Notes under the pieces: generated by a model
Database searches by the model: none
Told to the model about the DNA's origin: nothing
What the model saw: the letters and a program-made list of their open reading frames with translations, nothing else
Part shown: piece after piece, positions 44,889 through 53,660 of the stretch
Numbering within the stretch: position 1 is the first letter of the stretch
Layout of the letters: every line of letters begins with the position of its first letter
Made by a program: the position numbers and the translations under genes
Assembly (NCBI GenBank): GCA_015065325.1
Contig: SVQO01000009.1
Location: 19,462 to 83,461, forward strand
DNA from: Oscillospiraceae bacterium
GTDB lineage: Bacteria; Bacillota; Clostridia; Oscillospirales; SIG627
DNA length: 64,000 nt
Direction of reading: 5' to 3'

Positions 44889-44917
44889 TTATAACACGGA
44901 AAAACGGGTCTGTCAAC
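44889..44917 (-). promoter_or_regulatory. Promoter for the thrS T-box transcript
   Basis: TTGACA (44917-44912), 17-nt spacer, TATAAT (44894-44889) on the minus strand, both perfect. It lies only 9 nt after the stop of the upstream oxidoreductase gene. Confidence 0.9.
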
Positions 44918-44925
44918 CAAGAATT

Positions 44926-46224
44926 TTAATCGTTTTTCAGACCGTATTCGGCAAAAAATTCGTCGATGCTCTCTACCGTATCGTTGTGTCTTGCCTTTTC
45001 GGCGGCAAAACCGATAAAGTGGTTTTTCACCGAAATCTCAATATCTGCGGCACGGAAGCCCTTGTATTCCCCGGAGAAATACTCGTACATTTCGGCGATA
45101 ATCCCCTGGTCTCCGCCGCCGTGGCCGCTGGTGATGCTCTCACCCTGTGCCAAAACGGGGAATTCGTGCAGCTGACGGTCGTCAAAAGAATAAAGAGTAA
45201 TGTGATCGTCTGAGGCGTTGGCGTAAAGCTCACCCTCTGATCCGAAAATACGGATGTATCTGCCGCCCTTGTTAAAAGCGTTCATACTGAAAGAAACGGT
45301 AGCACCGCCCTCAAACTCCATATTCACAACCTGGTGATCCACCACGTCGTTATTGGCATGGAACACGCAAAGACCGTAATCCGTGTTTTTCAATGCCTCC
45401 AAGACCTCCTCGTTGGTGGGAACGCTGCCCTTGGCAAAGCCACGGCAAGCCGCACCGCGGAACCAGGTGTTCTTTTCGTCCTCGTAATACAGCTTCATAC
45501 AGTTATAATGGCAGGTGTCTGCCGCGGGGCAACCGCCGTCCACACAACGAACGGGTGCTCCCTCGGGAGCGTTTGCAGGGGTGAAGTAGGTCAGATCGCC
45601 GAAGGAGGACACCTTTTTACAGGGCTTGTCGATGATCCACTGCAAAATATCCAGATCGTGACAGCTCTTGGCAAGGATCATGGGTGCCGACGTTTCTTCG
45701 GTATGCCAGTTGCCGCGAACGAAGCTATGGCTCTGGTGACGGTGTCCCACCGCCTCCACCGCAACGATGGAATAGATCTCGCCCACCTTTCCTTCCATCA
45801 CCAGCTCCTTGATCTTACCGTAGAAGGGAGTGTAACGAAGCACGTGGCAAACCAGAACCTTTACACCTTTTGCTTTGGCGGCAAGTGCAACGTCCGCACA
45901 ATCCCGGGCAGTTCGTGCCACGGGTTTTTCCAAAAGCAGATCATACCCCAAATCGATTGCTTTCAGTGCCATATCGTGGTGCTGATCGTCTTGCGTTGCA
46001 ATCAGCGCAATATCCGCCATTTTGGGACATGACAGGATAGCGTCGCAGTCAGCAAAGCACATTTCATCGGGAATTCCGCACAACTGCTGAACAGTCTTAC
46101 GGCGAGCCTCGTCGGGCTCTGCCACGGCTACCACTTGAAATTTTTCAGGGGATCTCAGCATTACCTTGGTGTAGGCAAGTCCGCGGTTTCCCGCACCGAT
46201 CAATATTACAGAAAACTGTTTCAT
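44926..46224 (-). CDS. Gfo/Idh/MocA-family oxidoreductase
   Basis: 432 aa from the ATG at 46224, with GGAGG 6 nt upstream. The N-terminal Rossmann NAD(P) domain has VILIGAGNRGLAY and the EKPVAR motif with the conserved Lys. The C-terminal alpha/beta domain begins near residue 130. It probably oxidises or reduces a sugar or inositol-like compound; the substrate is unknown. A cysteine-rich insert at about 225-242 (CVDGGCPAADTCHYNC) could hold a metal. No terminator separates it from thrS. Confidence 0.88.
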   Translation of the reverse strand: MKQFSVILIGAGNRGLAYTKVMLRSPEKFQVVAVAEPDEARRKTVQQLCGIPDEMCFADCDAILSCPKMADIALIATQDDQHHDMALKAIDLGYDLLLEKPVARTARDCADVALAAKAKGVKVLVCHVLRYTPFYGKIKELVMEGKVGEIYSIVAVEAVGHRHQSHSFVRGNWHTEETSAPMILAKSCHDLDILQWIIDKPCKKVSSFGDLTYFTPANAPEGAPVRCVDGGCPAADTCHYNCMKLYYEDEKNTWFRGAACRGFAKGSVPTNEEVLEALKNTDYGLCVFHANNDVVDHQVVNMEFEGGATVSFSMNAFNKGGRYIRIFGSEGELYANASDDHITLYSFDDRQLHEFPVLAQGESITSGHGGGDQGIIAEMYEYFSGEYKGFRAADIEISVKNHFIGFAAEKARHNDTVESIDEFFAEYGLKND

Positions 46225-46334
46225 ACAAGCCTCCAAAAGCTTTTTTTCGATTGTAGCATAACAAAAGATAAAAGTCTATAGATCACAACGCATAAAAACG
46301 GAATTTTTTCGTGTTATTCCGTAAACTTGCACCG

Positions 46335-46340
46335 TATAAT
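46335..46340 (+). promoter_or_regulatory. Possible -10 box for uppP
   Basis: TATAAT 32 nt before the uppP ATG. The -35 region 17 nt upstream (TGTTAT) is weak. Confidence 0.4.
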
Positions 46341-46371
46341 GAACCAAGCATCAAGCAAGGAGGAACAGCAA

Positions 46372-47202
46372 ATGAAGGAGCTTTTCGAACTGATCAAGGT
46401 TTTGCTTTTGGGAATTCTGGAGGGAGTCACCGAATGGCTTCCCATCAGCAGTACGGGGCATCTTCTATTGTTTGATAATCTATTGTATTTGGATGAAAGC
46501 AATGCCTTCAAGGAGGTGTTTTTCGTGGTGATCCAGCTGGGTGCCATTCTGGCGGTCCTCGTTCACTTTTGGGGGAAAATGGTCCCTGCGAAACAGGATC
46601 AAATTCCCGAGACCCTTTCCCTTTGGACGAAGGTGGCGCTCGCTTGCATTCCCGGTGCCATTTTCACCCTGCTGTTTGACGATGCCCTGGAAGCGTTTCT
46701 CAACGGGACGAAAATCGGGCGGATTTCCCTGATGACCGCAGTCATTGCCACCGCCCTGATCCTGTACGGTATATGGTTCCTTTTCATCGAAAAAAAACGG
46801 AGACCCTCTCGCATTCACACTCTGCAGGAGATCTCCTGTAAGGATGCTCTTTGCATCGGTGTGTTTCAGACCCTTTCCATTCTGCCCGGCACCTCCCGTT
46901 CCGGCGCTACCGTCATCGGTGCACTGAGCCTGGGGATCGAGCGAAGCGTTGCCGCAGAGTTTTCTTTTTTTCTTGCCGTTCCGGTCATGCTGGGCTACTC
47001 GGCACTGAAGCTGATCAAATTCGGCTTTGCGTTTACTCCCTATCAGCTCCGACTGCTTCTGATCGGAACGGTCAGCGCCTTTATCACCTCTCTTTTCGTC
47101 ATTCGTTTTTTGCTCTCCTACGTAAAAAAGCACAGCTTCGCCTCCTTCGGCGTTTATCGCATCCTGCTCGGCATCGCCGTTTTTTTCTTCTGCCTTCTGT
47201 AA
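46372..47202 (+). CDS. uppP: Undecaprenyl-diphosphatase UppP/BacA
   Basis: 276 aa integral membrane enzyme that recycles the lipid carrier undecaprenyl pyrophosphate for cell-wall synthesis; overproduction gives bacitracin resistance in other species. The active-site motifs EGVTEWLPISSTGHLLL near the N-terminus and PGTSRSGAT near 175 are present, with about eight helices. The start at 46372 has AAGGAGG 8 nt upstream. Confidence 0.97.
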   Translation: MKELFELIKVLLLGILEGVTEWLPISSTGHLLLFDNLLYLDESNAFKEVFFVVIQLGAILAVLVHFWGKMVPAKQDQIPETLSLWTKVALACIPGAIFTLLFDDALEAFLNGTKIGRISLMTAVIATALILYGIWFLFIEKKRRPSRIHTLQEISCKDALCIGVFQTLSILPGTSRSGATVIGALSLGIERSVAAEFSFFLAVPVMLGYSALKLIKFGFAFTPYQLRLLLIGTVSAFITSLFVIRFLLSYVKKHSFASFGVYRILLGIAVFFFCLL

Positions 47203-47288
47203 AGACGAAATTTTTTCCGCCGATATGGAATTATGCCGAAAGCTGTGATATAATGCTTTTGTAAAACTACTGCAAAAGAGGTGCTTTT

Positions 47289-47921
47289 ATGCTGCCGAAT
47301 TCCAAAAAGCAAGACCCCCAAAAAACTGCTAAGGGGATCAGCGAGGAGCTTTACCAAAGGCTTTCCCAATATATTGAGACGCGTCTGACCGCGTTTCCCG
47401 AACCGCCGGTGTGCTGTGCAATGCCCGCACCCCTTGAAGATCTTACGGAGCGAAAGCCCGTAAAGGAAACGGTTTGTCCTGCGGCAAAGAAGGGTCTGCA
47501 AAGCGGGAGCAGTGCCCCGGAGGAGATCCTCCACCGCTGTCAGAGCACCCCGTTTTCCCTGGAGGAAAAACTGAAAGAGCTGGACGAAAGCTTTTCCCGG
47601 ATGCTTTTGCGCAAAATCGACGAAAAAGGGATGACCGACGCCGACTGCTACAAAAAAGCGGGCATTGACCGCAAGCTTTTCTCCAAGATCCGCGGGGACG
47701 CGAATTACAAGCCGAGTAAGCCCACCGCCATCGCCTTTGCCGTTGCGCTGGAGCTGTCCTTGGGGGAAACCGAGGAACTTTTGAAAAAGGCGGGCTTTGC
47801 CCTCTCTCACAGCAATAAGTTCGACATTATCATCGAGTATTTCATCACCCGCGGCATTTACGATCTTCTTACGATCAACGAGGCTCTCTTTGCCTTTGAT
47901 CAGAGCCTTTTGGGGGCGTAA
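47289..47921 (+). CDS. HTH-like protein of unknown function
   Basis: 210 aa. The N-terminal 90 residues are low in motifs and include a cysteine pair (CCAMP). Residues about 95-165 form a helix-turn-helix-like domain ([31 protein letters not shown], then [20 protein letters not shown]), of the kind seen in XRE-like regulators. The C-terminal [26 protein letters not shown] is a conserved tail I have seen in Clostridia proteins without an assigned function. GAGGTG precedes the ATG. The next gene follows after 1 nt, so they are co-transcribed. Confidence 0.7.
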   Translation: MLPNSKKQDPQKTAKGISEELYQRLSQYIETRLTAFPEPPVCCAMPAPLEDLTERKPVKETVCPAAKKGLQSGSSAPEEILHRCQSTPFSLEEKLKELDESFSRMLLRKIDEKGMTDADCYKKAGIDRKLFSKIRGDANYKPSKPTAIAFAVALELSLGETEELLKKAGFALSHSNKFDIIIEYFITRGIYDLLTINEALFAFDQSLLGA

Positions 47922-47922
47922 A

Positions 47923-48765
47923 ATGAGATCCTACGAAACGGAAAAGCGGTGGATTCCCTCCACCGGACGGGATATCAAGCTTCTGATCCTTCGACCCGTC
48001 AAATCAAAAAAGCCGCCCGAGCAAACCCCTGGGATCCTCTGGATCCACGGAGGCGGCTATTCAACCGGTATGGCGGAAATGGCGTATTTTTCCCGCCCTC
48101 TTGCCTTGGTGAAAAAATACGGGGCGGTGGTGGTGTGCCTGAATTACCGTCTTTCGGGAGAAGCTCCCTACCCCGCCGCGCTGGAGGATTGCCACAGTGC
48201 CCTATGCTGGCTTCGGGATCACACCGAGGAGCTTGCCGTAAACAGCAGTCAAATTATGGTAGGCGGCGAAAGCGCGGGTGGCGGACTGACCGCGGCGCTT
48301 TGTATGTACGCGAGGGACAAGGACAGCGTAAGGATCGCCTATCAGATGCCTCTGTGCCCTATGCTGGACGACCGTGATACCGACTCCTCCCGCAACAACC
48401 ACGCTCTCGTCTGGAATACCCGCCGCAACCACGCCGCGTGGAAAAAATACCTGAAGGACGTAAAAGAGATCTCCCCTTACGCCGCGCCTGCCCGTCAGAC
48501 CGACTACCGTCTGCTCCCTCCCGCCTACACCTTCGTCGGGGATATCGAGCCCTTTTATCGAGAGACCCTGACCTACGTGGAAAACCTCAGAAAAGCGGGT
48601 GTGGAAGCCACGGTGGACGTCTATCCGAAATGGTTCCATTCCTACGATCTGTTTCTCCCCTTCACATCGAAAGGAAAAAAGGCGATCCGCGCCTTCGAGG
48701 AGCGGTTCCAATACGCCGTCAAACACTATTTTGCACCGCAAAACAAGGAGGAAAAAACATGCTGA
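47923..48765 (+). CDS. Alpha/beta-hydrolase esterase (HSL-like)
   Basis: 280 aa from the ATG at 47923. Oxyanion-hole motif IHGGGY (about 48-53) and nucleophile elbow GGESAGGG (Ser at about 126) are typical of the hormone-sensitive-lipase family; Asp and His follow near the C-terminus (FHSYDLF). There is no signal peptide, so it is cytosolic, acting on a small ester of unknown identity. It is 1 nt after the HTH-like gene and overlaps the next start by 7 nt. Confidence 0.88.
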   Translation: MRSYETEKRWIPSTGRDIKLLILRPVKSKKPPEQTPGILWIHGGGYSTGMAEMAYFSRPLALVKKYGAVVVCLNYRLSGEAPYPAALEDCHSALCWLRDHTEELAVNSSQIMVGGESAGGGLTAALCMYARDKDSVRIAYQMPLCPMLDDRDTDSSRNNHALVWNTRRNHAAWKKYLKDVKEISPYAAPARQTDYRLLPPAYTFVGDIEPFYRETLTYVENLRKAGVEATVDVYPKWFHSYDLFLPFTSKGKKAIRAFEERFQYAVKHYFAPQNKEEKTC

Positions 48766-49112
48766 CACTGATCTGTTACCCCAAGTGCACCACCTGCCAA
48801 AAAGCCCAAAGGTGGTTGGACGAAAAAAAGATCCCTTACGTTTTTCGGGATATCAAAGCGGACAACCCCTCCTACGAGGAACTGACCCGTTGGCATCTGA
48901 AAAGTGCTTTGCCCCTGAAAAAATTTTTCAATACCAGCGGTCTCATTTACAGATCCCTGGATCTGAAAAGCAAGCTTCCCGAAATGGAGGAGCAGGAAAT
49001 GCTTTCGCTCCTTGCCTCCGACGGAATGCTGGTCAAGCGACCCCTGCTTTTGAGTGAAGATTTCATTTTGGTAGGCTTCAAGCAAGCAGAGTGGGAAAAA
49101 GCTCTTCTGTAA
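48759..49112 (+). CDS. ArsC/Spx-family protein
   Basis: 117 aa, thioredoxin-like fold with CYPKCTTCQKAQRWL at the N-terminus (CTTC). It has the RDIKADNPSYEEL, FNTSG and KRPLLLSED segments shared by YffB/ArsC-like and Spx proteins. The family includes arsenate reductases and Spx regulators. No ars genes are adjacent, so a thiol-disulfide role is as likely as arsenate reduction. AGGAGG precedes the ATG, which overlaps the end of the esterase. Confidence 0.88.
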   Translation: MLTLICYPKCTTCQKAQRWLDEKKIPYVFRDIKADNPSYEELTRWHLKSALPLKKFFNTSGLIYRSLDLKSKLPEMEEQEMLSLLASDGMLVKRPLLLSEDFILVGFKQAEWEKALL

Positions 49113-49133
49113 ATTGTCGCCTGCGAAGCGACC

Positions 49134-49188
49134 AAACCTCTCTTTCAACGGTGTAAGATAGAGCCATCAAATGAAAGAGAGGTTTTTT
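49134..49188 (+). promoter_or_regulatory. 14-bp hairpin overlapping the VWA gene ribosome site
   Basis: Perfect arms AAACCTCTCTTTCA (49134-49147) and TGAAAGAGAGGTTT (49172-49185), a 24-nt loop, then more T, ending 4 nt before the ATG. It has the form of a terminator for the upstream operon, but the 3' arm also contains the GAGAGG ribosome site of the next gene. Confidence 0.7.
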
Positions 49189-49191
49189 CTT

Positions 49192-49848
49192 ATGAAACAA
49201 ACAAAAGGTATCACCGAGCTGGTATTCATTCTGGATCGAAGCGGATCTATGGCAGGCCTGGAAAGCGACACCGTCGGCGGCTTCAACGCCATGATCGCAA
49301 AACAGAAAAAGCAGGAGGGGAAATGCTTCGTTTCCACCGTTCTGTTTGACGACGAAAGCGAGGTGCTCCACGACCGAATTCCTTTGGAGGCCGTTCCTCA
49401 AATGACGGATCGGGACTACACCGTCCGTGGATGCACCGCTCTGATCGACGCCATCGGCGGCGCCGTCAAGCATATCGGCAATATTCACAAATACGCCCGC
49501 CCCGAGGACGTCCCCGGTCATACCATGTTCGTCATCACCACCGACGGAATGGAGAACGCCAGCTTCCGCTACGACTCCGACACTGTCAAAAAAATGATCG
49601 AACAGAAAAAGGAGCTGGGCTGGGAATTTCTCTTCATCGGTGCCAACATCGACGCGGTGGAAACCGCCGCCCGTTACGGCATCGCAAAGGATCGCGCCGT
49701 CAATTACAACGCGGACGCCAAGGGTACGGGCGTTCTGTACGACTCGGTATCCGATGCCGTATGCTGTATCCGTGCAAACGCTCCCTTGAGCGCCGAGTGG
49801 AGTCAAAAAATCGACGAGGATTACAAAGCGCGCGGCAAAAAAAAGTAA
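49192..49848 (+). CDS. VWA-domain protein
   Basis: 218 aa from the ATG at 49192; an ATG seven codons earlier lies in the hairpin and has no ribosome site. A von Willebrand A domain fills the protein. The MIDAS residues are DRSGSM near the N-terminus, the Thr in GCTALIDAIG and the Asp in TTDGMEN. There is no signal peptide or membrane segment, so it is cytosolic. Stand-alone VWA proteins of this type bind partner proteins; no MoxR ATPase is nearby, so the partner is unknown. Confidence 0.88.
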   Translation: MKQTKGITELVFILDRSGSMAGLESDTVGGFNAMIAKQKKQEGKCFVSTVLFDDESEVLHDRIPLEAVPQMTDRDYTVRGCTALIDAIGGAVKHIGNIHKYARPEDVPGHTMFVITTDGMENASFRYDSDTVKKMIEQKKELGWEFLFIGANIDAVETAARYGIAKDRAVNYNADAKGTGVLYDSVSDAVCCIRANAPLSAEWSQKIDEDYKARGKKK

Positions 49849-49883
49849 AAACAATCGTTGCGGAACGGGCAATCAAGTAAGCC

Positions 49884-49912
49884 TTGCATTTTTCGACGGA
49901 AAGTGCTAAAAT
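49884..49912 (+). promoter_or_regulatory. Promoter for the first zinc-ribbon gene
   Basis: TTGCAT, 17-nt spacer, TAAAAT, followed by TGGAGG and the ATG at 49940. Confidence 0.7.
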
Positions 49913-49939
49913 GAATTATCTCAATTATGGAGGCAAAGT

Positions 49940-51349
49940 ATGAAGATTTGTCCAATTTGTAATCACCAAAACGAAGATTCCGCAAAATTCTGCGACGGTT
50001 GCGGATCTCCTCTGACCGAACAATCCGCCCAAGCTCCCGCACCGAACGCGGCAGATCCTGCTTTCACGGAGATTCCTTCCGCCCCCGCTTCCGAAGCACC
50101 CGCCGAGAAGCCCAAGAAAAAGAATTTTCTGAGCAAAAGACTTTTTTTGATCTTAGGCGGCGCTCTTTCCGTTGCCGGTATCGTTGTGCTCATCGGTGCT
50201 CTGACCAACTGGTTCGGTCTCGTTTCCCCGTTGCAGGGCTTATTTAAGGCGTTTGCCAAAACCGCAGAGGCAGAAAGCCTGACGATCTCCGTAAAAGCAA
50301 AGATGGGAGACGAAAAAGCAAAGGGCTCCTTCCGCTACGTAATGGATCCCGATGAGGAAACGCTGGCCTTTCTCGGTGAAATGGAAGAAGACGGCCGTAA
50401 CCAAAAGATTGCTCTCTACAAGGGCGACCTCATCCGGATCACTACCTCGGATAATATGGATTTTGATTCCTACAATTATGCGAACATTCAAGAGAATGCT
50501 CTGGACGAAGACGATTTCTTCGAGAAGCTGGAAGATCTCAAGGAGGAGGCAGAGGATCCCGATTGGGAGGAATACGTTGAAAACGCCGGGCTGGAGGACT
50601 ACATTGACGCCGACGAAATCGAAGCCTTCTTTGAAGATTTCTACAAAGACAAGCTTTGCGACTCCGAGTGGCTGGAGGAGTATCTCGGCTTTGAAAAAGA
50701 CGGCAACACCTACGCTTTCGAACCGGATCCGGACGATTTGGCCGAGGAAATGCTTGAAGTTCTGATCGATTCCGACGTGTTGTCCCGCGACGCACGAGAC
50801 AGCCTTAAGGATCTCCGTGACGATATTGAAGACGTCGATCTGGACAACGTAAAGGTCAGAATCGCCTTTACCGTAAAGCGCGGATATATCTCCGAGATCG
50901 AATTTCATCTGAAGGTGAAGGGCGGAGAAACGCTCAGCATTGAAATTGAGATCACCGACCCGAACAATACCGAGATCTCCTCCTCCGAGCTTAAAAAGGT
51001 CAAAAAAGCAGCGGAGCAGATCATAGAGCAAAACACCTGCAAGGAATGCGGACATTACGGCCTGGAAAATCACGGAGATTGCAGCGAATGCGGCGCACAC
51101 GGGTACATCGGCTATGACGGCAAGGTCTGCTGGGACTGCTACAATAAGCCCGATTACAGCTACGCCGGACGCGGATACTGCTGCGATTGCGGATACTACC
51201 GAGAGACCTATTATTCTTATTACAAGTACCGGATGTGTGAAAGCTGTATCGAAGACAATTACTATTACTCCTCCAACAAAGGATATTGCTTCGAATGCGG
51301 AGACTACGAATATCTGTACAGTTCCGGAAAATGCTACGATTGTTATTGA
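49940..51349 (+). CDS. Zinc-ribbon membrane protein with Cys-rich C-terminus (paralogue A)
   Basis: 469 aa. The N-terminal zinc ribbon has CPIC (4-7) and CDGC (18-21). A Pro/Ala linker leads to one membrane helix at about 67-90. Residues about 110-360 form an acidic domain shared with paralogue B (GSFRYVMDPDEE, LYKGD, DEDDFFEKL, DYIDADEIEAFF, LGFEKDGNTY). The last 100 residues are Tyr/Cys-rich with seven CxxC pairs (CKEC, CSEC, CWDC, CCDC, CESC, CFEC, CYDC). With the N-terminus inside, the acidic and Cys-rich parts would face outside. Function unknown. It has its own promoter and terminator. Confidence 0.8.
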   Translation: MKICPICNHQNEDSAKFCDGCGSPLTEQSAQAPAPNAADPAFTEIPSAPASEAPAEKPKKKNFLSKRLFLILGGALSVAGIVVLIGALTNWFGLVSPLQGLFKAFAKTAEAESLTISVKAKMGDEKAKGSFRYVMDPDEETLAFLGEMEEDGRNQKIALYKGDLIRITTSDNMDFDSYNYANIQENALDEDDFFEKLEDLKEEAEDPDWEEYVENAGLEDYIDADEIEAFFEDFYKDKLCDSEWLEEYLGFEKDGNTYAFEPDPDDLAEEMLEVLIDSDVLSRDARDSLKDLRDDIEDVDLDNVKVRIAFTVKRGYISEIEFHLKVKGGETLSIEIEITDPNNTEISSSELKKVKKAAEQIIEQNTCKECGHYGLENHGDCSECGAHGYIGYDGKVCWDCYNKPDYSYAGRGYCCDCGYYRETYYSYYKYRMCESCIEDNYYYSSNKGYCFECGDYEYLYSSGKCYDCY

Positions 51350-51368
51350 TTTTTTCAAATTGGTAAAG

Positions 51369-51406
51369 AATTACCCGTTGCCGCTGCAACGGGTAATTTC
51401 CTTTTT
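51369..51406 (+). terminator. Terminator after paralogue A
   Basis: Perfect 13-bp arms AATTACCCGTTGC/GCAACGGGTAATT, loop CGCT, followed by TCCTTTTT. Confidence 0.9.
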
Positions 51407-51427
51407 ACGGCTTGGAGTAAAAAATCC

Positions 51428-51456
51428 TTGCTTTTTTTCCGAAAAGATGATAACAT
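51428..51456 (+). promoter_or_regulatory. Possible promoter for paralogue B
   Basis: TTGCTT, 17-nt spacer, TAACAT; AAGGAGG precedes the ATG at 51487. Confidence 0.5.
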
Positions 51457-51486
51457 AAAGATAACCTACAAAAAGGAGGAAAACGA

Positions 51487-52869
51487 ATGAAAATTTGTCC
51501 GAATTGCAATAGAGAAAATGACGACGCAACAAGGTTTTGTGCTTCTTGCGGCACCCCCTTTGAGCAAGTGCCCGAGGCTCCCGTAGCACCCGAGACTCCC
51601 GTTGCACCCGAGACTCCTGCTGCACCCGAGACTCCTGCTGCACCCGAGACTCCTGTAGTACCCGAGACTCCTGCTGCACCCGAAACTCCTGCTGCACCCG
51701 AAACTCCCGTTGCACCCGAGGCTCCTGCTGCACCCGAAACTCCCGTTGCACCCGAGGCCCCTTTGGTAGCCGAAACTCCTGCAAAATTTGCAACCAAGGC
51801 CGCCAAGAAGAAGGGCGCGAAGAAAATCGCTCTGTTTGTAATCCTGGGTATTCTCGTTTTGGCCATCGCTACCGTAGTGGTGGGATTTTGCACCGATTGG
51901 TTCGGTCTTGCAAAAACCGAGAAGGAAGCTCCCAAGGAAAAAGTAGAGACCGCCAAGGATGAAAAGCCTGCCGAAACGCCCGAGCCGATGAAAAACCTTA
52001 CCTGCAATATGAAAGCTAAGGTAAACGGCGGCACGGTAGAAGGCTCCTTCCGCTTCGTTCTTGATCCCGAAGAAGAAAAGTTCATTATTTTCGGTGAAGC
52101 AGAAGCTGAAGGCGAAGACGTCAAGCTGCTGCTTTACAAGGGTGACGGTTATCTGTACACAAAGGATTATGCCGAGATCCAGGAAGACGTCCTTGATGAA
52201 AAGGAATTCTTCAAGAGCCTGAAGGAAGCACAGGAAAAGAGCGAAGTGAAAGTCGATATGGAAGAACTTCTGGAGGAGGCTGATCTTACCGATTACATTG
52301 ACTCCGACGAAATCGAGCCCTTCTTCAAGGAACTGGGAGAAAAGCTTTCCGACCCCAAGTGGCAGGAAACCTACCTGGGTTATAAGAAGGACGGCAATAC
52401 CCATTCCTTCGAGCCTGATCTTCCCGCCCTTTTTGAAGATCTGAGCAAAGCTCTCGTTGAATCCGATCTTTTGACCAAAGATGCAAAGAAAGCTGTTAAA
52501 AACTTCCTTTCCGATGATGATCTGATGGAAACGCTGGGCATTGAGCAAATTGACTTTAGCTTCTCCGTTACGGAAAAAGACGGATATGCCTCCAAGATTG
52601 AGCTTGAAATGGCTATGGGCTTCTCTGCTCTCGTAAAATTGGAAATGGATTACCTCGATATCAACAAGACCAAGATCGATGAAAAAGAAATCGAGGAATT
52701 TATTGAAAAGACGGAAAAGTTGATCGAGGAAAACACCTGTGAGGAATGCGGCGAGCCTTTGTTCTACTATGAAGACTCCGACCACGGCGACTGTGAAGAG
52801 TGCGGTGAACACGGAGACCTCTACGATGGCTATTGCTGGGATTGCTACTACGCGGCAGATCCCGCCTAA
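51487..52869 (+). CDS. Zinc-ribbon membrane protein with Pro-Glu-Thr repeats (paralogue B)
   Basis: 460 aa. The zinc ribbon has CPNC (4-7) and CASC (18-21). A repeat region of APETP-type units occupies about 29-98, then a membrane helix at about 113-136. The acidic domain homologous to paralogue A follows ([50 protein letters not shown]). The C-terminus has three CxxC pairs (CEEC, CEEC, CWDC), the same block that is expanded in A. The likely topology is a cytosolic ribbon and an external acidic/Cys domain. No function is assigned. It probably arose with A by tandem duplication. Confidence 0.8.
   Translation: MKICPNCNRENDDATRFCASCGTPFEQVPEAPVAPETPVAPETPAAPETPAAPETPVVPETPAAPETPAAPETPVAPEAPAAPETPVAPEAPLVAETPAKFATKAAKKKGAKKIALFVILGILVLAIATVVVGFCTDWFGLAKTEKEAPKEKVETAKDEKPAETPEPMKNLTCNMKAKVNGGTVEGSFRFVLDPEEEKFIIFGEAEAEGEDVKLLLYKGDGYLYTKDYAEIQEDVLDEKEFFKSLKEAQEKSEVKVDMEELLEEADLTDYIDSDEIEPFFKELGEKLSDPKWQETYLGYKKDGNTHSFEPDLPALFEDLSKALVESDLLTKDAKKAVKNFLSDDDLMETLGIEQIDFSFSVTEKDGYASKIELEMAMGFSALVKLEMDYLDINKTKIDEKEIEEFIEKTEKLIEENTCEECGEPLFYYEDSDHGDCEECGEHGDLYDGYCWDCYYAADPA
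51571..51780 (+). repeat. In-gene 18-bp tandem repeat encoding APETP units
   Basis: About eleven imperfect units of the form gcacccgagactcctgct encode six-residue blocks ([24 protein letters not shown]). The units are nearly identical in DNA, so the array can change length by slippage. It sits on the cytosolic side between zinc ribbon and membrane helix. Confidence 0.9.
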
Positions 52870-52878
52870 ACGAATAAC

Positions 52879-52910
52879 AAAAAACACCCATCGGGTGTTT
52901 TTTGTTTTTT
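52879..52910 (+). terminator. Terminator after paralogue B
   Basis: Arms AAAAAACACCC/GGGTGTTTTTT with an ATC loop, then GTTTTTT. Confidence 0.9.
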
Positions 52911-52976
52911 GCCTTCACGCTTTCTTCAATATTTTTTCAATCTTTCGTGGTATGATGGAAATACGGAGGATTTGCC

Positions 52977-53660
52977 ATGAGACTTTTACTTGTTGAAGAC
53001 GAACAAAGAATGGCGCAGGCACTTTGCGAGCTTCTGCGCCTTGAAAAATACGAGGTCGATCATTTCGCAAACGGTCTCGACGGTCTTTCTGCCATAGAGA
53101 GCGGCATCTACGATATCGTGATCCTGGACGTCATGCTTCCCGGAATGAACGGCTTTGAAATTGCAAAGCAAGCCCGAAAAAAAGGGATCAAAACGCCGAT
53201 TTTGATGCTTACGGCAAGATCGGAGCTGGATGACAAGGTGGAGGGACTGGACAGCGGTGCGGACGATTATCTGACCAAGCCCTTTATGACCGGTGAGCTT
53301 CTTGCAAGGCTTCGTGCCCTGGGCAGGCGGAGTTTGGGTGCCGCCGACGGGCTTCTTTCCTTTGGCGATATCACCCTGGATACCAATACTCTGATGCTGG
53401 AGGCGTCGGGAAGCGGCCTGAGCGTAAGACTGGGAGAGAAGGAATACCGCATTCTGGAATATTTGATCGCAAACGGCGGTCAGATCCTGACCCGAGAACA
53501 GCTTGCCCTGAAGATTTGGGGCTTTCAGAGCGAGACCGAATACAACAACGTAGAGGTATATATGTCCTTTACCCGCAAAAAGCTGGCGTTCGTGGAGGCA
53601 AAAACCAAGATCAAGGCGGTGCGGGGCGTAGGCTATGAATTGAGGTGTGACGATGTTTAA
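52977..53660 (+). CDS. OmpR/PhoB-family response regulator
   Basis: 227 aa. The receiver domain (1-118) has the acidic pair EDE near the N-terminus, phospho-acceptor Asp in VILDVMLPG (about 51), TARSEL and the switch Lys in YLTKPF. The winged-helix DNA-binding domain (about 128-225) is OmpR-like (EYRILEYLIANGGQILTRE and TIKAVRGVGYEL-type end). GGAGG precedes the ATG. It overlaps the histidine-kinase start by 8 nt and opens the envelope cluster. Confidence 0.96.
   Translation: MRLLLVEDEQRMAQALCELLRLEKYEVDHFANGLDGLSAIESGIYDIVILDVMLPGMNGFEIAKQARKKGIKTPILMLTARSELDDKVEGLDSGADDYLTKPFMTGELLARLRALGRRSLGAADGLLSFGDITLDTNTLMLEASGSGLSVRLGEKEYRILEYLIANGGQILTREQLALKIWGFQSETEYNNVEVYMSFTRKKLAFVEAKTKIKAVRGVGYELRCDDV

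Noticed and set aside
51405..52124. Collagen-like Gly-Ala/Thr-Gly-Val-Ser frame on the minus strand
   Set aside because: It is the reverse complement of the APETP repeats of the plus-strand zinc-ribbon gene; it has no start context and runs across that gene's promoter region.
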